A DNA stretch of 64,000 nucleotides from Climacium dendroides (lineage: Eukaryota; Streptophyta; Bryopsida; Hypnales; Climaciaceae): NCBI GenBank assembly GCA_950106755.1, contig OX467082.1, positions 9,548,001 to 9,612,000 on the forward strand. Direction: 5' to 3'. How positions within the stretch are numbered: position 1 is the stretch's first letter; the number at the start of each line of letters is the position of its first letter. Of the stretch, positions 1-12,540 are shown piece after piece. The notes beneath the pieces are model-generated. The model was not told the origin of the DNA. It saw nothing but the letters and a program-made list of their open reading frames with translations, and searched no databases. Position numbers and translations under genes: made by a program.

Positions 1-540
1 AATTGATGGGATAGAGAAATGGTTTGAAAAAAAATTAGTTAAAGGAATGGGAGAAGATAAAATGGATGGTGAAGAAAATGGATTAAAGAAATAAGTGAAG
101 AAACAATCTGCTAAACAAATGGGCAACGAGAATAATGGGGGGGGGGAAATGGGGGAAAAATGGGTTAGAGGAATTCTGTGGGAAAAATGGGTTAGAGGAA
201 TTCTGTGGGAAAAATATAATTTAGAGAAATGGGTGGAAAAAAATTGGTTAGACAAATGGTTGGGGAAAAATATGGGTTGGAGGAATGGGTGGAAAAAAAT
301 GGGGTTAAAAAAATGAGGGAAGATAAAATGGGTTAGAGAAATGGAAGGAAAAAAATGGGTTAGAGAAATGGGAGAAGATAAAATGGGGAAGAGAAATGGG
401 TGGAAAAAAATTGGGTAGTCAAATAAAATACATTAGACAAATGGGTGGAAAGAAAAATGGGTTACAAATATGGACTAGAGAAAAAAATGGATTATAGATT
501 TGGAGGAAGATAAAATAGATTACAAATATAGAAGATTGAG
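1..540. repeat. GA-rich degenerate tandem array
   Basis: Purine-rich satellite-like DNA built from variants of AAATGGGTTAGAGAAATGG and AAATGGGTGGAAAAAAATTGG, units of roughly 25-35 bp. An exact 27-bp direct duplication lies at about 155-208. The array starts at or before the window edge. A short open frame inside it (WVRGILWEK repeated) is a by-product of the repeat and not a gene. Confidence 0.8.
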
Positions 541-840
541 GAAGCTCTTCAACCTACCACTTGAATTGCAATGTAGGATTCTATTCTAGTCAATTGATCA
601 TGTACATTTCACCCTACTATTTATGCATACTCCTTAGTAAAAAATGATTTAGGATTTAGGATATAGGGTTTGAAAAGACTTCTCTTTGCACCCCTAGCAA
701 TGAATTATTACCTTTCAATGACAAACTATGGCTTTACTATTCATTGACAACTCACACATACCAAAAGATCAGTTACATTTAATGTAATATATTATGAATA
801 TAAAGTAAATCCAATTTGCAGATACTGCACTTTTGGTTTA
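541..840. other. Unannotated AT-rich DNA
   Basis: No coding signal, repeat structure or recognisable element end was seen here. Confidence 0.4.
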
Positions 841-1500
841 GGGTGACTTTGGATCCTGAGCAACCGTGGGTAAAGAAAGGCAAACACTTTTGCTGAGGTC
901 CAATATTGTTGCTTTTGGGGCGACTTCGAATCTTAGGCAAACTCAGGTCTTTGGCGACTATTGGTGAATAAGCCTGGTATGCTACACGTTCTTTGGAATA
1001 CAATGCGAGTGCGAGTTTGACGCGACTGCAAGCCTTGGGCGACCTCGGGTGGAGGAATGGGTTCTTTTCCTAGTCTTTCCAATTTTGGTGCGTGGAGTGG
1101 AGGCAAATATGGGTTTGAGGCGACTTTAGGTCCTATGCGATCGCAGATGGAGCTACTTGAGCTCTATTCGAATTTGTGAATGGAGGAGAATTTTGATTCT
1201 AGGCGACTTCGGATCCTGGGCGACTATGAGTGGGGAAAGGAAAACACTTCTGTTGATGCACAATACTAAATGTTTTGGTGCGACGGGCAATTGAGGGTTC
1301 TAGGTGACCACGGGTGAGAAATAGACTCTTCTTCTCTCCTAGTAGAAAAGTTGTTGGTCCCAGAGGGGCAAGTGCGGGTCTAAGGTGACTTTAGATCCAA
1401 GATGACCACGGGTGAGGTATTGGATATGTGCTCCTAATTCCTGTGGTTTTGGAGGGATGGACAACTGAAGGTTGAGCGACTATGCGTTTCATTGGATTGG
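840..1500. repeat. GC-richer degenerate tandem repeat
   Basis: Recurrent core of the form GACTTNGGATCCTGGGCGAC followed by CCRCGGGTGAG, seen near 845, 1024, 1206, 1281 and 1387, so spacing is irregular with a main period near 180 bp. It stands out from the AT-rich surroundings by its CpG content. The same vocabulary recurs at 4796-4965 and, in reverse complement, near 1620-1700 and 3990-4090. Confidence 0.65.
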
Positions 1501-4236
1501 CGACTGTACATCCTCCAAAAAGCAGACAAATTTAGGGATTTATGCCATCCCTCCTTTTAAATGCCTTTAGTAATTAGAGGCTCTGAATTACAACTATCCA
1601 AAAGGCAAAGATCCATGGCTGTCCAAGACCTACAGTTGCCCCTTTAACCCGTAGTCACCAGGCACTTCACACCTGCATGCGCCCAAACCCATACTTGTTC
1701 TTGAAAACTGCAGGTATTAATGAGCAGGTTATCATCCACCTAGACTAATAGACTAGTTGTCATAACGGGCTTAATGGTGGTTGTGGAATTTAAGACATGC
1801 TTTGAGGAATTAAAACAAATTCTTGTCGAAAAGAATTTTGGATGCATTTCTTTGGGCTTCTTTGAAAATGCTTTTTTTTACTTCATTTGTATAATGTAGA
1901 TCGTATACTTTTTAGACATTGCTTTTTCAAAGAGTTCAAAAGTGTACAATTTGTATGAGTATGACTTGTCTAATGGGATTGGTTTGGATTTTGTAGTAAT
2001 AGGGTTCGCAAATTTTAGGAAGGCTACAAGCTCTATTGCTTTGGTCGTTATTTCCATTGTACAAACTCTAGAGGGCATTTCGAGAGCAACAAAATGGGTG
2101 AGTAATATTGTATTTTTATATTATTGAGTAGATGGCTAGAACAATTGTCCACATTTGATGTAGCCTTTTTTACTCTCTTGTTGTAAATCAAGTGATGTAT
2201 TTGTTACAAAATGAAAGCCGTGTTCTTTGGGGAACAAAATTTGATGAGGACATTAGAGAAGTGTGGGCCATGATGAAAAAATATGTTCAAGTTCGCCATG
2301 GCGTAAATTGCACAAATCTAAGGTGAATTCTTTCTCTTCCAAATCACCTGTCCTATGCTTAGTAGAAGAAAGTGATTTTATTTTAGGTTCATTTTGACTC
2401 AATTAAATTTGGATTTGTTAGAATGCAGAGTCCTCCTTGAAGAATTTGAAGATGTTAAGAACCTTTCAAAGTTCGAGAATGGTTGCTTGCTACTTCAACT
2501 TGTTCAAGTGAGTGCACAACATTTTTGTCCATGAGGAGCATAAATGTTGCTATCCAAAAGGTTATTAAATTTGAATTATGTATTGTTGCTTTGTCATTTT
2601 ACAATGTACTAATTATAAAAGGTGCTTCATTGTCGAGAAGATGAACATAGCACTAAACGTTTGTACTCAAAGTCTCTCAAAATTGAGCTTCACATGATGG
2701 ATATTTTGAAAGGTTTCGTGCTAGGCAAACCTTACACCTTCATCCAAGCATAGAAAAACAAGAATATCATCCACCTCACCACCTGTCATCCAAAGTCTTC
2801 CCTTTATAAAGATGGAAACAACAACTTTGTGGACTTAGAATAGAGAGGGAGAAGCTTTTTCTAAACTTAGTAGTATTGGAGAACATTTTGTTGCAATAAT
2901 GACATCGTGCTTGTCCAATCACATTATGTTGCTTGAATATTCTACAACTTTGAGTAATAAAAAACATGCATGCTATGAATTTACACTCATGGCATTCATT
3001 ATTTGCATCCATGCCTATATTTATAAATTTAAAGATTGTTAGGAATGTGTTACCATTGTACTCTCATAGTCCATCCATATTTTATTGTAGGTCATGAAGT
3101 TTGTTGCATATATGTTGCAGTTATCCATGTCCTATGGAAAAAATTTCTCTCATTTTTTTAGGAGTATAACTTAGGCTTCTAGCTAATCAATTTTTATATT
3201 TTAGAAAAAAGTTTTTAAGAGTTCCCAAAAATTTGGGTCAAAGGAGGTTTTTGAAAATTCCCCACTGTCTTCCAAGGATTATAGTCTTTTAGGGCTTAAC
3301 CCTTCAAGGACCAAGGGGATGTAATGTCTCCTCTTCAAATTTTCAATGCCAAATTTTCTATAAGGTAGAACAAATCTTGAATTATTATCTTGAATTATTC
3401 TATAAACTAGGATTAAAAAGTTTATATTTTTATTGCATTGTTTGATTTTCAAAATTTGAATGTGAGAAGTATTTAAAAATTTATTTCGAAAATGTATTCT
3501 AATAAAAAAAGGAGCAAATATACTACTTTTCCAATGAAATGAGTAGTAGAGATAAGAAAAAAAATCTTGGAGATTTTTATTCTTTATTCTTCATAAATAA
3601 ACAAGATTTGAAGAATTTTTTTTTCAAATTTTCATTTTTAGCAATTTTAAAAATAAAAGGATCAATTTAGTGTGATTATGAACACAAAATAATTAAAATG
3701 ATTCCAAATTTTTGGAAGATGTTCCAAACAATATGATAATAATAACAATTGTCAAATTTCCAAAATTTACACACACCTAAATTCTTAAAATGTTTGTAGG
3801 ATCCAATTTGGTCAATTCTAGGTTTCAATCTATTCCTTTTGTTTCAAAATGTGTAGAAATTGGAGGAAGCTTTTTAATTTTCAAATTTTCAAATAGGAAA
3901 TAGGAAATTTACCTTAGATTTGAATTAAATTTGCCTTAGATTTCTTGGGGGATCAAAAGCATTATTCATCTTTCTATAAAGCACCCACAATCATCTAAAC
4001 CCGCACCCGCGATCATTCTACTCACACCCATACTCGTCCCTACCTGCAGTTATGGTAACCCCACCCACACCCATATTTGCCTCAACTTGAACCCATGGTT
4101 GTCTAGGGCCGTATGTTTGCACGGATCCGCATGTGTTCTATCGTGTAAACAAAGATCGTTCTACACAATAGATCAAGTGCCACAATCAACATCTAAAATA
4201 CCATAGCAAAACAAAGCTAGAATGTACAACCAACAC
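1500..4236. other. Intergenic DNA with scattered repeat fragments
   Basis: No gene was recognised. Reverse-complement fragments of the GC-rich repeat lie near 1620-1700 and 3990-4090. Near 3300-3325 there is a TTAACCCTTCAAGGACCA-like stretch that resembles the termini of the transposon described at 31.2 and 42.7 kb. The segment 3793-3817 reappears inverted at 26111-26134 as part of a longer similarity. Confidence 0.4.
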
Positions 4237-4374
4237 ACATTGTGGTGGATGAAAGACAATGTGTCACGTGAGGTGACATCGTAGCCACATGACATCTAGA
4301 TGTAGTGTTAGGTGGACTTTTTGGAGAGTTTACCTTAGTAGGGATGGCACATTGTCTTTCATCCACCACAAAGT
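4237..4374. mobile_element. Small foldback element
   Basis: An arm at about 4237-4262 (GTGGTGGATGAAAGACAATG core) is repeated in reverse complement at 4348-4374, separated by about 85 bp. The right arm and following bases (TCATCCACC, then AGTGG, then GCATGCTCT) are echoed near 12135-12176, which suggests a dispersed element terminus. Confidence 0.5.
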
Positions 4375-4795
4375 GGCTGAGTGCATGCTCTTAAGCCAAG
4401 GGCTGAGTTGGGAAGGGGAAATTTTTGTCCTTTTCAATTCCGATTGTCAAGTTTTTATCACCTCCTTTTTCCAAAGAAGAAACATATCTACTCTAGAAGA
4501 AAGAAACAATACTAGAAGGACAGCCCCTTGGGATAGGGACCTTGATAGTCCCGCAAATTTCCTCATAGATGTATCTATGAATGAGGCAAGCGGGGGCCTA
4601 GGATCATCAATGACAAAAAAACTTAGGATAATACATGAGAAGGAATCTACCTATCCTGCAACCACATATACCAAATATATGTACAAAGGATGCCTCTAAT
4701 GGTATGAGGCCCCAAGTGGTGAAGGATTTGGAGAAGTACCTAGTGGAAACTACGGGTAGGGAGACTACTTTAGTACCTGCAATTGTAATAAGGGG

Positions 4796-4965
4796 TGAGT
4801 ATGGATCAACCAAAAGGGGCGAGTGCGGGTTCTGGAGCAATCGTGGGTAGTAGGCGACCGCGAGTCCATCTAGAAGGGTGAGTACAGGTCCTAGGGTGAC
4901 CGAACAAGAGCGAGATGACCGCAATTGTGGGCAACTGCAGATAGGGGCAACTACGGGTCCTAGCA
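4796..4965. repeat. Second block of the GC-rich degenerate repeat
   Basis: Four to five units of the form GGGTCCTAGGGTGACCG and GGCAACTACGGGTCCTAG, clearly related to the block at 840-1500. Open frames across it on both strands are produced by the repeat. Confidence 0.55.
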
Positions 4966-5140
4966 GACAAAAAATAGAGATTGCAAAAATCATTAGGTTT
5001 AAGCACTTTTATGTGCCAAAACTCCTAAATGCAAATGTGTGAAAAATCATCAAACTTGTCTTCAAAATATTATTCATTTTCAAAATTTATAAAAATTATG
5101 GGATACATGGGATACAATTACAAAAAAGACATCTAAAAAT

Positions 5141-5168
5141 ACATACATACATACATACATACATACAT
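5141..5168. repeat. (ACAT)7 microsatellite
   Basis: Seven perfect ACAT units. Confidence 0.95.
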
Positions 5169-7740
5169 AATGAAGACTATAGCAATTTGGTGTGGTAAAT
5201 GAAATGCCACATGAATTCTAAAATTTCTGTAATTTTTAATTATTTTTTAATTGAATTTTGATTTTTTAAATATTTTTTAATTATATAATAGAACTATTCC
5301 ACACTAGTAGAGGTTTGAAAACCTAAATTCAATAATATAATATATAAATTCGAAGGGGGGGGCTTTTTACTAACTATAACATGGTCAAAATATGAAATTG
5401 GAGATTCAATACATAGAAGTATGTACTTTGCATCCACGAAATCCAATTTTTGGGATAAAAATATATAATTCCTTCATAAAATTGTTCTTCTATTTACATT
5501 GCTATTTCAAAATGGGAGGCATACAATATAGCCAATATTCCTATTTTGCCTACAAATTCTATCAAAATATCCTATGACAAAAGTCACAAAACTAAGTCAT
5601 GAAATACAAATTCTAGAGACTTTATATACTATGGTTTATCCATCAGTGAAGACACCACTTGTGTACATGTCAATCTATTTCTAACATTAGGATCAACCAA
5701 TTGACCTATCTTCATGACAAAGTACTTTAATGCTTCAACACTTTTGAATAAATCCTTGCCGTATTCTACCATTGTAAGTGCCCATTTAGTCACTCATGAC
5801 TCAAGATTTTTTTTTTTTTTTAATTTTATAAGTTTTAAATGTAGTTTTATATACAAAAAGCCCAAAAAAGAGTAAATAACTGGAAAGGAGATGTCACATA
5901 CCATTATGGCAATTGGTCCTAAATGGGGCATTTCCTGTTATTTGTAACCAAATCTTGCATGTAGATAGGGTAGAACCCTAGAAATTGTACAAAATAACCA
6001 TGTTTAGTAGAAATTGCCCAACTTGTCTGAACCTGCCTTTCAGTGACAAATCCTAACCAAATTGGTCCGAGGGAACTATGTAAGAACCCTAGTATAGATT
6101 TTTAAAGAGAGGTTTTAGTTTTCCCATTTCATCGGCAAAATAGTAGAAACCTCAATTGTTAACCTGCATGTGAAGAAAAACTCAAGACAAACTAGAGAAG
6201 GGCATCTACAACTTAAGTACAATGATTTGAGGTGGGAATCATGCTAAAAGTCCAATGAAGCAATCGACTCACCAAGATTCCCTTCTATATGGAAGATTCT
6301 CTATTTATTAGAAGTTAAAGGAGATAGTAGGATTTGATTCTCCTCCTTTAGATGTGCAAAATAGGAATATGAATTTGCACATCCTTCATGGAACTCCATG
6401 AGAGGTTCCATGAAAATTCTCAGTTTTTTCTGATCTTCAAAGGATCATTTTTCGGATAGTCAATTGTTGAAAGTAATGATGGAAAATTTCTAGAAATTAC
6501 CTAGGCTATGGTAAAATCTCACTAAAAATTAATAACAAGCTTCTTTTATATTAATAACAAGATCCAACAAGTTTTGTGGCATTCCGATAGCTAGAAGATG
6601 CAAAATTGGCAAGATCCTCTAAAATTGACAAATTTGAAGATTAAATGTGGAGTTGACCGGTGTACTGGGAGCATACGGAATCGGATTGAGGTCAAAGCGG
6701 GGTCTTTTCTTACTCCCTTACACCTAATAAAGAGCCTAGGCTAGTTACTTTTCCTAGAAAAGTTGATCTCCAAAAGTTGGATTTTTATCCATTTTTGAAT
6801 ATCTAGTTAGTGCTAGAAATCTTTGTGATTTTGACGTAGGAAAAAGGGATGAAGGGTTCCTTGAGACTAAAAATGGCTTTTAAAGCCAATGGCACAATCC
6901 GTTTGCAATTTGAAGTCTTTTTCCAAAAGTTAAAAGTTTGGACCAACGTAGAAAGTCAAAAATGTAGAACTAGGATAAAAGACTTAGGAAATGGAAATAC
7001 CTTATAGGAACTTGGGGGAGTGAGGCCCTTAGAAAAGTATATATGGTCTCTCATTTCTCTCTCAAACCACCCCTTTTGTTACTAATTGGTGACCATTTTG
7101 GCACCAAATACACGTTAGTCCATTTTGTTGGACTATTGGGCCAAATTTTGGTTCCAAATTGTATACATGTGTTTTCGGGTACTTTTATTGTTGTTTTCCA
7201 AGCTTTGAAGGGCTTAATCTTGATTGTTTTGGTCATTGAAATTTAAGTTTTGGTTGTTATTATTGGAATTTGGCTTTGTGTACTAATCCTAGAGAGAAAC
7301 TCCACTCCATACCTTGGCGATGCCACTTTGTGGGGGTCTCTAGAGTTCATTTGGTTGTACTAACAAATTTGTATTACAAAAAGGCTTGTTTTGTATTTAA
7401 ATTGTATTGTACTAACCCATTGTATTTAGAGGTGGTACTAACACATATGTGTGAATTTTACTAATTTAATAGTGGGAGTGGAAGTTTGTTTTAAATTTTC
7501 TGGTCCCATTCGGGATGGCGAAGCTTTGACTTTTCTTGTCTGGAGTTTATAGGAGTTTTTAACAAAGATCACGGCAAGGTTTTGGGCTTTGGAAAGAAAT
7601 TTTATACCAAGGTAGTCCCCAAAACCTTGTTGAAAATTTACAAGTTAACTAAAATTAGAAGTAGAAATAATTAGAGTTAGTATTCAAAAATTAAGGAGAA
7701 AACCAAAAAAAAAAAAAAAAAGTTGAACCAAGGGTCTGTA
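5169..7740. other. Intergenic DNA without a recognised gene
   Basis: AT-rich sequence with a homopolymer T run near 5805-5822 and an A run near 7703-7720. Short open frames around 7043-7464 have no recognisable protein features on either strand and are best left uncalled. Confidence 0.4.
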
Positions 7741-7744
7741 CAGC

Positions 7745-8262
7745 TTAAAGGGGTGAGTCTAGAGTGTCCGGAGAGACTGGGTGGTTTAGGGGTGTCCGGA
7801 GAGACTGGGTGAGTCTAGAGGTGTCCGGGAGAGACTGGATGAGTCCAGAGGTGTCCGGAGAGATTGGGTGAGTCCAGAGGTGTCCGGGAGAGACTGGGGT
7901 GAGTCTAGGGTGTCCAGGAGAGACTGGATTGAGGTCCAGGAGAGATTGGGTTGAGGTCCAAGGTGTCCGGGAGAGACTGGGGTGAGTCTAGGGTGTCCAG
8001 GAGAGACTGGATTGAGGTCCAGAAGAGATTGGGTTGAGGTCCAAGGTGTCCGGGAGAGACTGGGGTGAGTCTAGGGTGTCCAGGAGAGACTGGATTGAGG
8101 TCCAGGGGTGTCCGAGGACATGTGGCAGCCTGGGGAGCGTCCGAAGAGGTAGAGTGAGTCTAGGGAACATCCGAGAGAGACTAGGGTGAATCCAGGGAAC
8201 GTCGGAGAGAGACTGGGTGAGAGTCCAGGGGGTGTCCGGGGGAGATTAGAGGCAGTCCAGAA
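7745..8262. repeat. Minisatellite with 83-bp higher-order unit
   Basis: Basic unit of about 27-30 bp, GGTGTCCGGGAGAGACTGG followed by GTGAGTCTAGA. From 7879 the array shows a higher-order unit: the GGTGTCCGGGAGAGACTGGG segment begins at 7879, 7962 and 8045, an exact 83-bp period, with the third copy breaking off near 8110. Purine- and GC-rich on the plus strand. Proline- and leucine-rich open frames on the minus strand are repeat artefacts. Confidence 0.9.
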
Positions 8263-9965
8263 TGTGAGAAGAAGAAAGTTAGGGGAGAGGGTCCCTAGAA
8301 AAAAAATTGGAATTCTTGGGAAGAGAAACAAGACTCAAACGAGGGAGTTTTTTTCCATAAAAGAAACAAGCTTTGGGAGGAGAAAAGGGTGATTAGAGTA
8401 GAAAAATCAAGAGGACTGGGAAGGAAAAGTGCGAATTAGAAGTAGAATTAGTGTCTCTATCTCACCACTCTTTCACTCCTATAGTCTAAACTAATTGAGT
8501 TCAAAAACTCAATAGAAAGTGATAAGTTGTGAGTAATTACAAAAATAGATTGAATTATTATAGTTGAATTGGAGTAGAGAAGTTGAGAACAACCAATTAG
8601 AATTAAGATAAGGAAAATTGGGGGAAGATTGATCAAATGAATGTAATCAAATTATGTATTTTTATTGAAATACACAAAATAAGTGAAGAAGTGGGAAGGA
8701 GAGAAATAATTGAATAGAATAGAATAGAATATAGAAAAAGAAAAGAAGGAAAGATCAAGAGAAGGAGAAGAGGAAATTAGGACTCAAACTTGTATTTGAC
8801 GCCTTTGTTTAAGCCGTGGGCAAAAATATCAAACAAGGTTGGAAGATGGAAGACGATGGAGTGTTCTAAGATGCCTACAATTACCTCAACAACGAACCTG
8901 ATTTTGAGGTAAAACATTAATATCTCCCCCTCCTTAGGAATTATTGAAAATAGGATAAAATACCATAGGGCCGAATTACAAATAGGATTCAGAGTATCAA
9001 AACAAAGTTTTTATTCAAATATATCCATATCAGATGGTAGATGTCGCTTAGAGGTTTCCAAAAACATCTCACACTTACAGATCCGACTTAAAACAAGGAA
9101 GTTAAGAGCAAATGAAGTTTAGAGTCTAAGTTGGATGAAATTTAGATAGATCAAAACTTTTGGAATAAATTGAGTTAGTTATAAGAAGAATATTATTTAG
9201 CACCCAAAACCGAAAGAGAAACTTAATTCCAAATTGTAGATTAGAAGATATTAGTGGATGAAGTTTAAAGAATCAATTAGTGGTCAAAATTTCATCCATC
9301 AATAACTTATAGTGGAATAGTCCAATTCACAAGTATGAACCCAATTTAGAAACCTAGAATTAGGAACTACAAGAAGAAGATGCAAACTTTCTAAAAATAG
9401 TAAATTAACAGAAGTTAGATTGAAAGAGGAAAAAACAAGGAAGGCTAATCTAGAACTTTGAGGTTAGATTAGAAAGATAATCTAGAATCACATTATTATA
9501 GAAGAAGAGAATTAGAACCTATAGGAGCTTAAAACTCTAAAAAAGACTAAAAACTCAATAAGATATGGAAGGATGAAGTTTAGGGCTAAATTTGGATGAA
9601 ACTTAGATAGAATTGTTAAAATCAGACCAAACTTTAGATTTAGGTAGGAAAAGATATTTAAAGAATATTCTCAAAATCCCAAAACCTTTTGAATTAGGGA
9701 ACCAACCTAAACCCTCGGATGAAGTTTTGATGGACCATTTAGTGGTCAAACTTCATCCACTCATATCTTTTGATAGGAATGTCCGATTCAAGTGAATTTT
9801 ATAGTTTTGGAAAGAGGAATCAGTCCACTACAAGATGGCATACTTAGTTTGTGTCTGAATTGTTTTTTATAAAATAACTTCAGCGGCTCATTAGAATTAG
9901 GAATTACTAAGTAACTAATAGGTTAGAACTTGGTTTGGTTTAGTTTTTGCATACTTGGAACCTAC
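8263..9965. other. Intergenic AG-rich DNA
   Basis: Purine-rich sequence with a short AGAAT-type tract near 8712-8732. Two similar passages (about 9110-9320 and 9570-9790: GATGAAGTTTAG, GGTCAAACTTCATCCA) suggest an old duplicated repeat. No gene was recognised. Confidence 0.4.
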
Positions 9966-10513
9966 TTAGGTGTTAGAAAGACCATTGTTTGGAAGGCATA
10001 ATGGACCGACGTTAGAACACCCATAGGATAGGACCAATTTCAAGAACCTGATTGTCTTTGCGGATTTACCAAGGGTAGGTAAATAAGTGCTCACAACTAT
10101 ATGTTCAATTTTCATCCTTAATGCCAATTTTCCAATAGCATATGAGTCAAATTTCATTGTATATTTGTAGGTAGTTTGCATTTTTTCTAGGCTTATTTCA
10201 GAACCTTGTGGGCCAAAAATATAGAACAACTCTAGAGCCATCCACCAACGTTGGGCTCAGTGCATGTTCCTAATTGCTAGTTGTTCATATCCATAATGCA
10301 AGGGGGCTCTTTCAACAATGTGGCTTGCAATTCCCCAGTCACTAATACCAATGTTGATACGGTCATTGGTATAGATGGGAGAATGGAGTAATATGTTCAC
10401 GGGGGATAGATCATTGTGTAACACCCTTGCATTGTGAACAAGACTTGTCACATAGATTAGGGCCCATGCCAACTTCACCTTGTGCCTTTGGAAGAGGCTA
10501 ATTGCTTTTCTTT
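9966..10513 (-). pseudogene. Protein-kinase-like pseudogene fragment 1 (C-lobe)
   Basis: Conceptual minus-strand translation gives part of a kinase fold. It has a catalytic-loop-like HNDLSPVNILLH (HxDLxxxNIL pattern), ISDWGIAS in the place of the DFG segment, then across a stop and frame change AL(E)LFYIFGPQGSE resembling an APE region, and DSYAIGKLA resembling the aspartate of helix F. Stops near 10242-10256 and the lack of an N-lobe mark it as a relic. Positions 10176-10513 duplicate 11065-11404. It could derive from a receptor-like or atypical plant kinase family; the subfamily cannot be assigned. Confidence 0.55.
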
Positions 10514-11064
10514 AACCTAATAAATACAACCTATAAATGTTAACCTAATATTTTAGACACTTTTGGAAAATTAATTAATCACAATGATTTACTAAGATAT
10601 TGGCAAAATCGGATAAAGATACCAAGCATATACTTTAATGTACAAGAATGTTCAAGAAATTGGAGGAAAAGAGCTTCCAATAAGGAGTTTTTAATTTTGG
10701 AAGATAGGCATTTTTATACAAACAAGGAAACCAAAGGACATCATAATTAAATTAGTACATAGTAATTACATAGAAGGTACTAGGAGGTAGTTAGGGAGTA
10801 GTTGCATAGTAATTAGGAAGTTAGGATTTTTAGAAGAGGGCCTATTACCATTGAACTAAGCGGTTAGGGAAATTAGGAACTTCCTTATAGCCGCAGAAAA
10901 TTATAAAAGGGGATTATTTTCCATTGTATTTATTATTACAAACATCAATAAAAGACCAACTTTCAAATTCAACTTATACAAAGAAAGATTAAAGACTCAC
11001 AAAAGTCTATAAAGACTTAATGGTACAAAAGCTTAGGGAGAGAAAGGGGTTTTCAGTAAGTCGC
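10514..11064 (-). other. Spacer between kinase relics, promoter-like core
   Basis: This 550-bp AT-rich spacer separates the two copies of the duplicated kinase segment. On the plus strand it contains ATTATAAAAGGGG near 10900 and CAATAAAAGA near 10950, a pairing of TATA-like and polyadenylation-like motifs typical of LTRs. No convincing TG...CA boundaries or target duplication were found, so it is not called a solo LTR. Confidence 0.3.
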
Positions 11065-12130
11065 TTGCATTTTCTCTAGGCTTGTTTCAAAACCTCGTGG
11101 GCCAAAAATATAGAACAACTCTATATTGCCACCTATCAACATTGGGCTTGGTGTATGTCCCTAATTGCTGAATGTTCATATCCATAATGCAAAGGGGCTC
11201 TTTCAACAATGCAACTTGCAATTCCCCAATCACTAATACCAATGTTGATACAGTCATTGGTATAAATGGGATAATGGAGTAATATGTTCATGGAGGATGG
11301 ATCATTGTGTAACACCCTTGCATTGTGAACAGGACTTGTCACATAGATTAGGGCCCATGCCAACTTCACCTTGTGCCTTTGGAAGAGGCTAATTGCTTTT
11401 CTTTCTTTGTCCTTAAATTCCTTCACCCACTAGATTTCATGCCAATCAGCGGAAGGCACCACTTTCTCATTGATGCGCAAGAGGTCTTTCAAATTTCCAC
11501 CATTCCACCACAAACTGTACACTTCTATTGATTCAGCATGTATAGCAAAGAATTTAATAATGGCTTGGTGATTCAATAGATACACTAAGGCTTCTATGGC
11601 CCATGCCACCCTGGCATCACACTTGTTCGTTGTCTTTGACAATTTTTCCGCAAATTATACATAGCGAGGGATTTTGTCCATCCCTTTGATGCATACCTTG
11701 TGCACCTTACTGTATCCACCTTATTGGTCAAATCCACCAAGTGAAATCACCTTCACTTGAAGAAAGATCCACATTACAAATGATCCATTATTTTGGGACA
11801 ATGTAGCATTCAATGCATCCATTTGCCATCCAATACCCCTCAATTTACTCTTTAAAAGTTTTTTCACTACTTCTTGCCACCACTCCATCTTATTGCAAGA
11901 TTCCTTGGCCTCCTCTCCTCTTAGGAATCCAGACACTAGAGGTCAAAGTTCCAACATTAATTTCTTTGTATTGAATAGGATTGCTTGGAGACAATTAGCA
12001 ATCCAAGCATCCAATTGGTTGTACTATATATCCACCACATCTCTATAATCTAGAGATTCATTGAATTTCTTTCTAATTAGCTGCTCCAAATCTAGCTTCA
12101 ATGCTTTGATGCCTGTCTCTTCATGTCTTG
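11065..12130 (-). pseudogene. Protein-kinase-like pseudogene 2 (N-lobe to activation segment)
   Basis: Reading the minus strand from about 11936, the fragments follow kinase order. ISLGGFDQ, a stop, then GGYSKVHKV resembles a glycine-rich loop. Next come AWAIEALVYLLNHQAIIKFF (helix C region), VYSLWWNGGNLKDLL (hinge), then VKLAWALIYVTS and VLHNDPSSMNILLH (catalytic loop, with the usual Leu changed to Pro) and GISDWGIAS. At least three in-frame stops interrupt it, so it is not functional. Its 11065-11404 segment is the partner of 10176-10513; the two copies overlap only in the catalytic-loop region. Confidence 0.55.
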
Positions 12131-12540
12131 CGCAATGTCTATCATCCACCTAGAAGTGGTTGATTGCATGCTCTAGAGGTAAGTTTTGTGCCGTGTGTGT
12201 GGGAATTTCAGCCCTCTCTACGGCACGTTCATTATTTCACTTTTTGTTATTGTGTCTCGTGGCTTAATAGAACACCAACGTTGGAAGAGGATTTAGGATT
12301 GTAAATGTAAATGTGTATAATAAATATTTTATAAATGTGAAGTACTATGGTAGCATAGGTGGACTCTTTACAATGAGTGCATAGGTATTAAATAGTTGTC
12401 ATAGTACATAGAGTTCATTTAAACGTAGGGCTTCATCACAATGGAGAACCAACTTCAATGTTCGCCTCTTTTTGAACCAAAACCACTCACAAGAAAAGAA
12501 AAGAAGTTACTATGTACAAGTTTCAAAAATGAGGTGGGAA
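12131..12540. other. Repeat-border DNA
   Basis: Contains the CATCCACC and GCATGCTCT terminus shared with about 4355-4390. Nothing else was recognised. Confidence 0.3.

Noticed and set aside
155..316. Trp/Lys-rich protein from the GA-rich array
   Set aside because: The translated repeat (WVRGILWEK) follows the 27-bp DNA duplication and reads through low-complexity DNA.
7745..8262. CRISPR-like direct repeats
   Set aside because: Repeats are contiguous and degenerate with no unique spacers, and the genome is eukaryotic. It is a minisatellite.
10514..11064. Solo LTR between the kinase relics
   Set aside because: TATA-like and AATAAA-like motifs are present but no TG...CA ends, target duplication or second copy were found.
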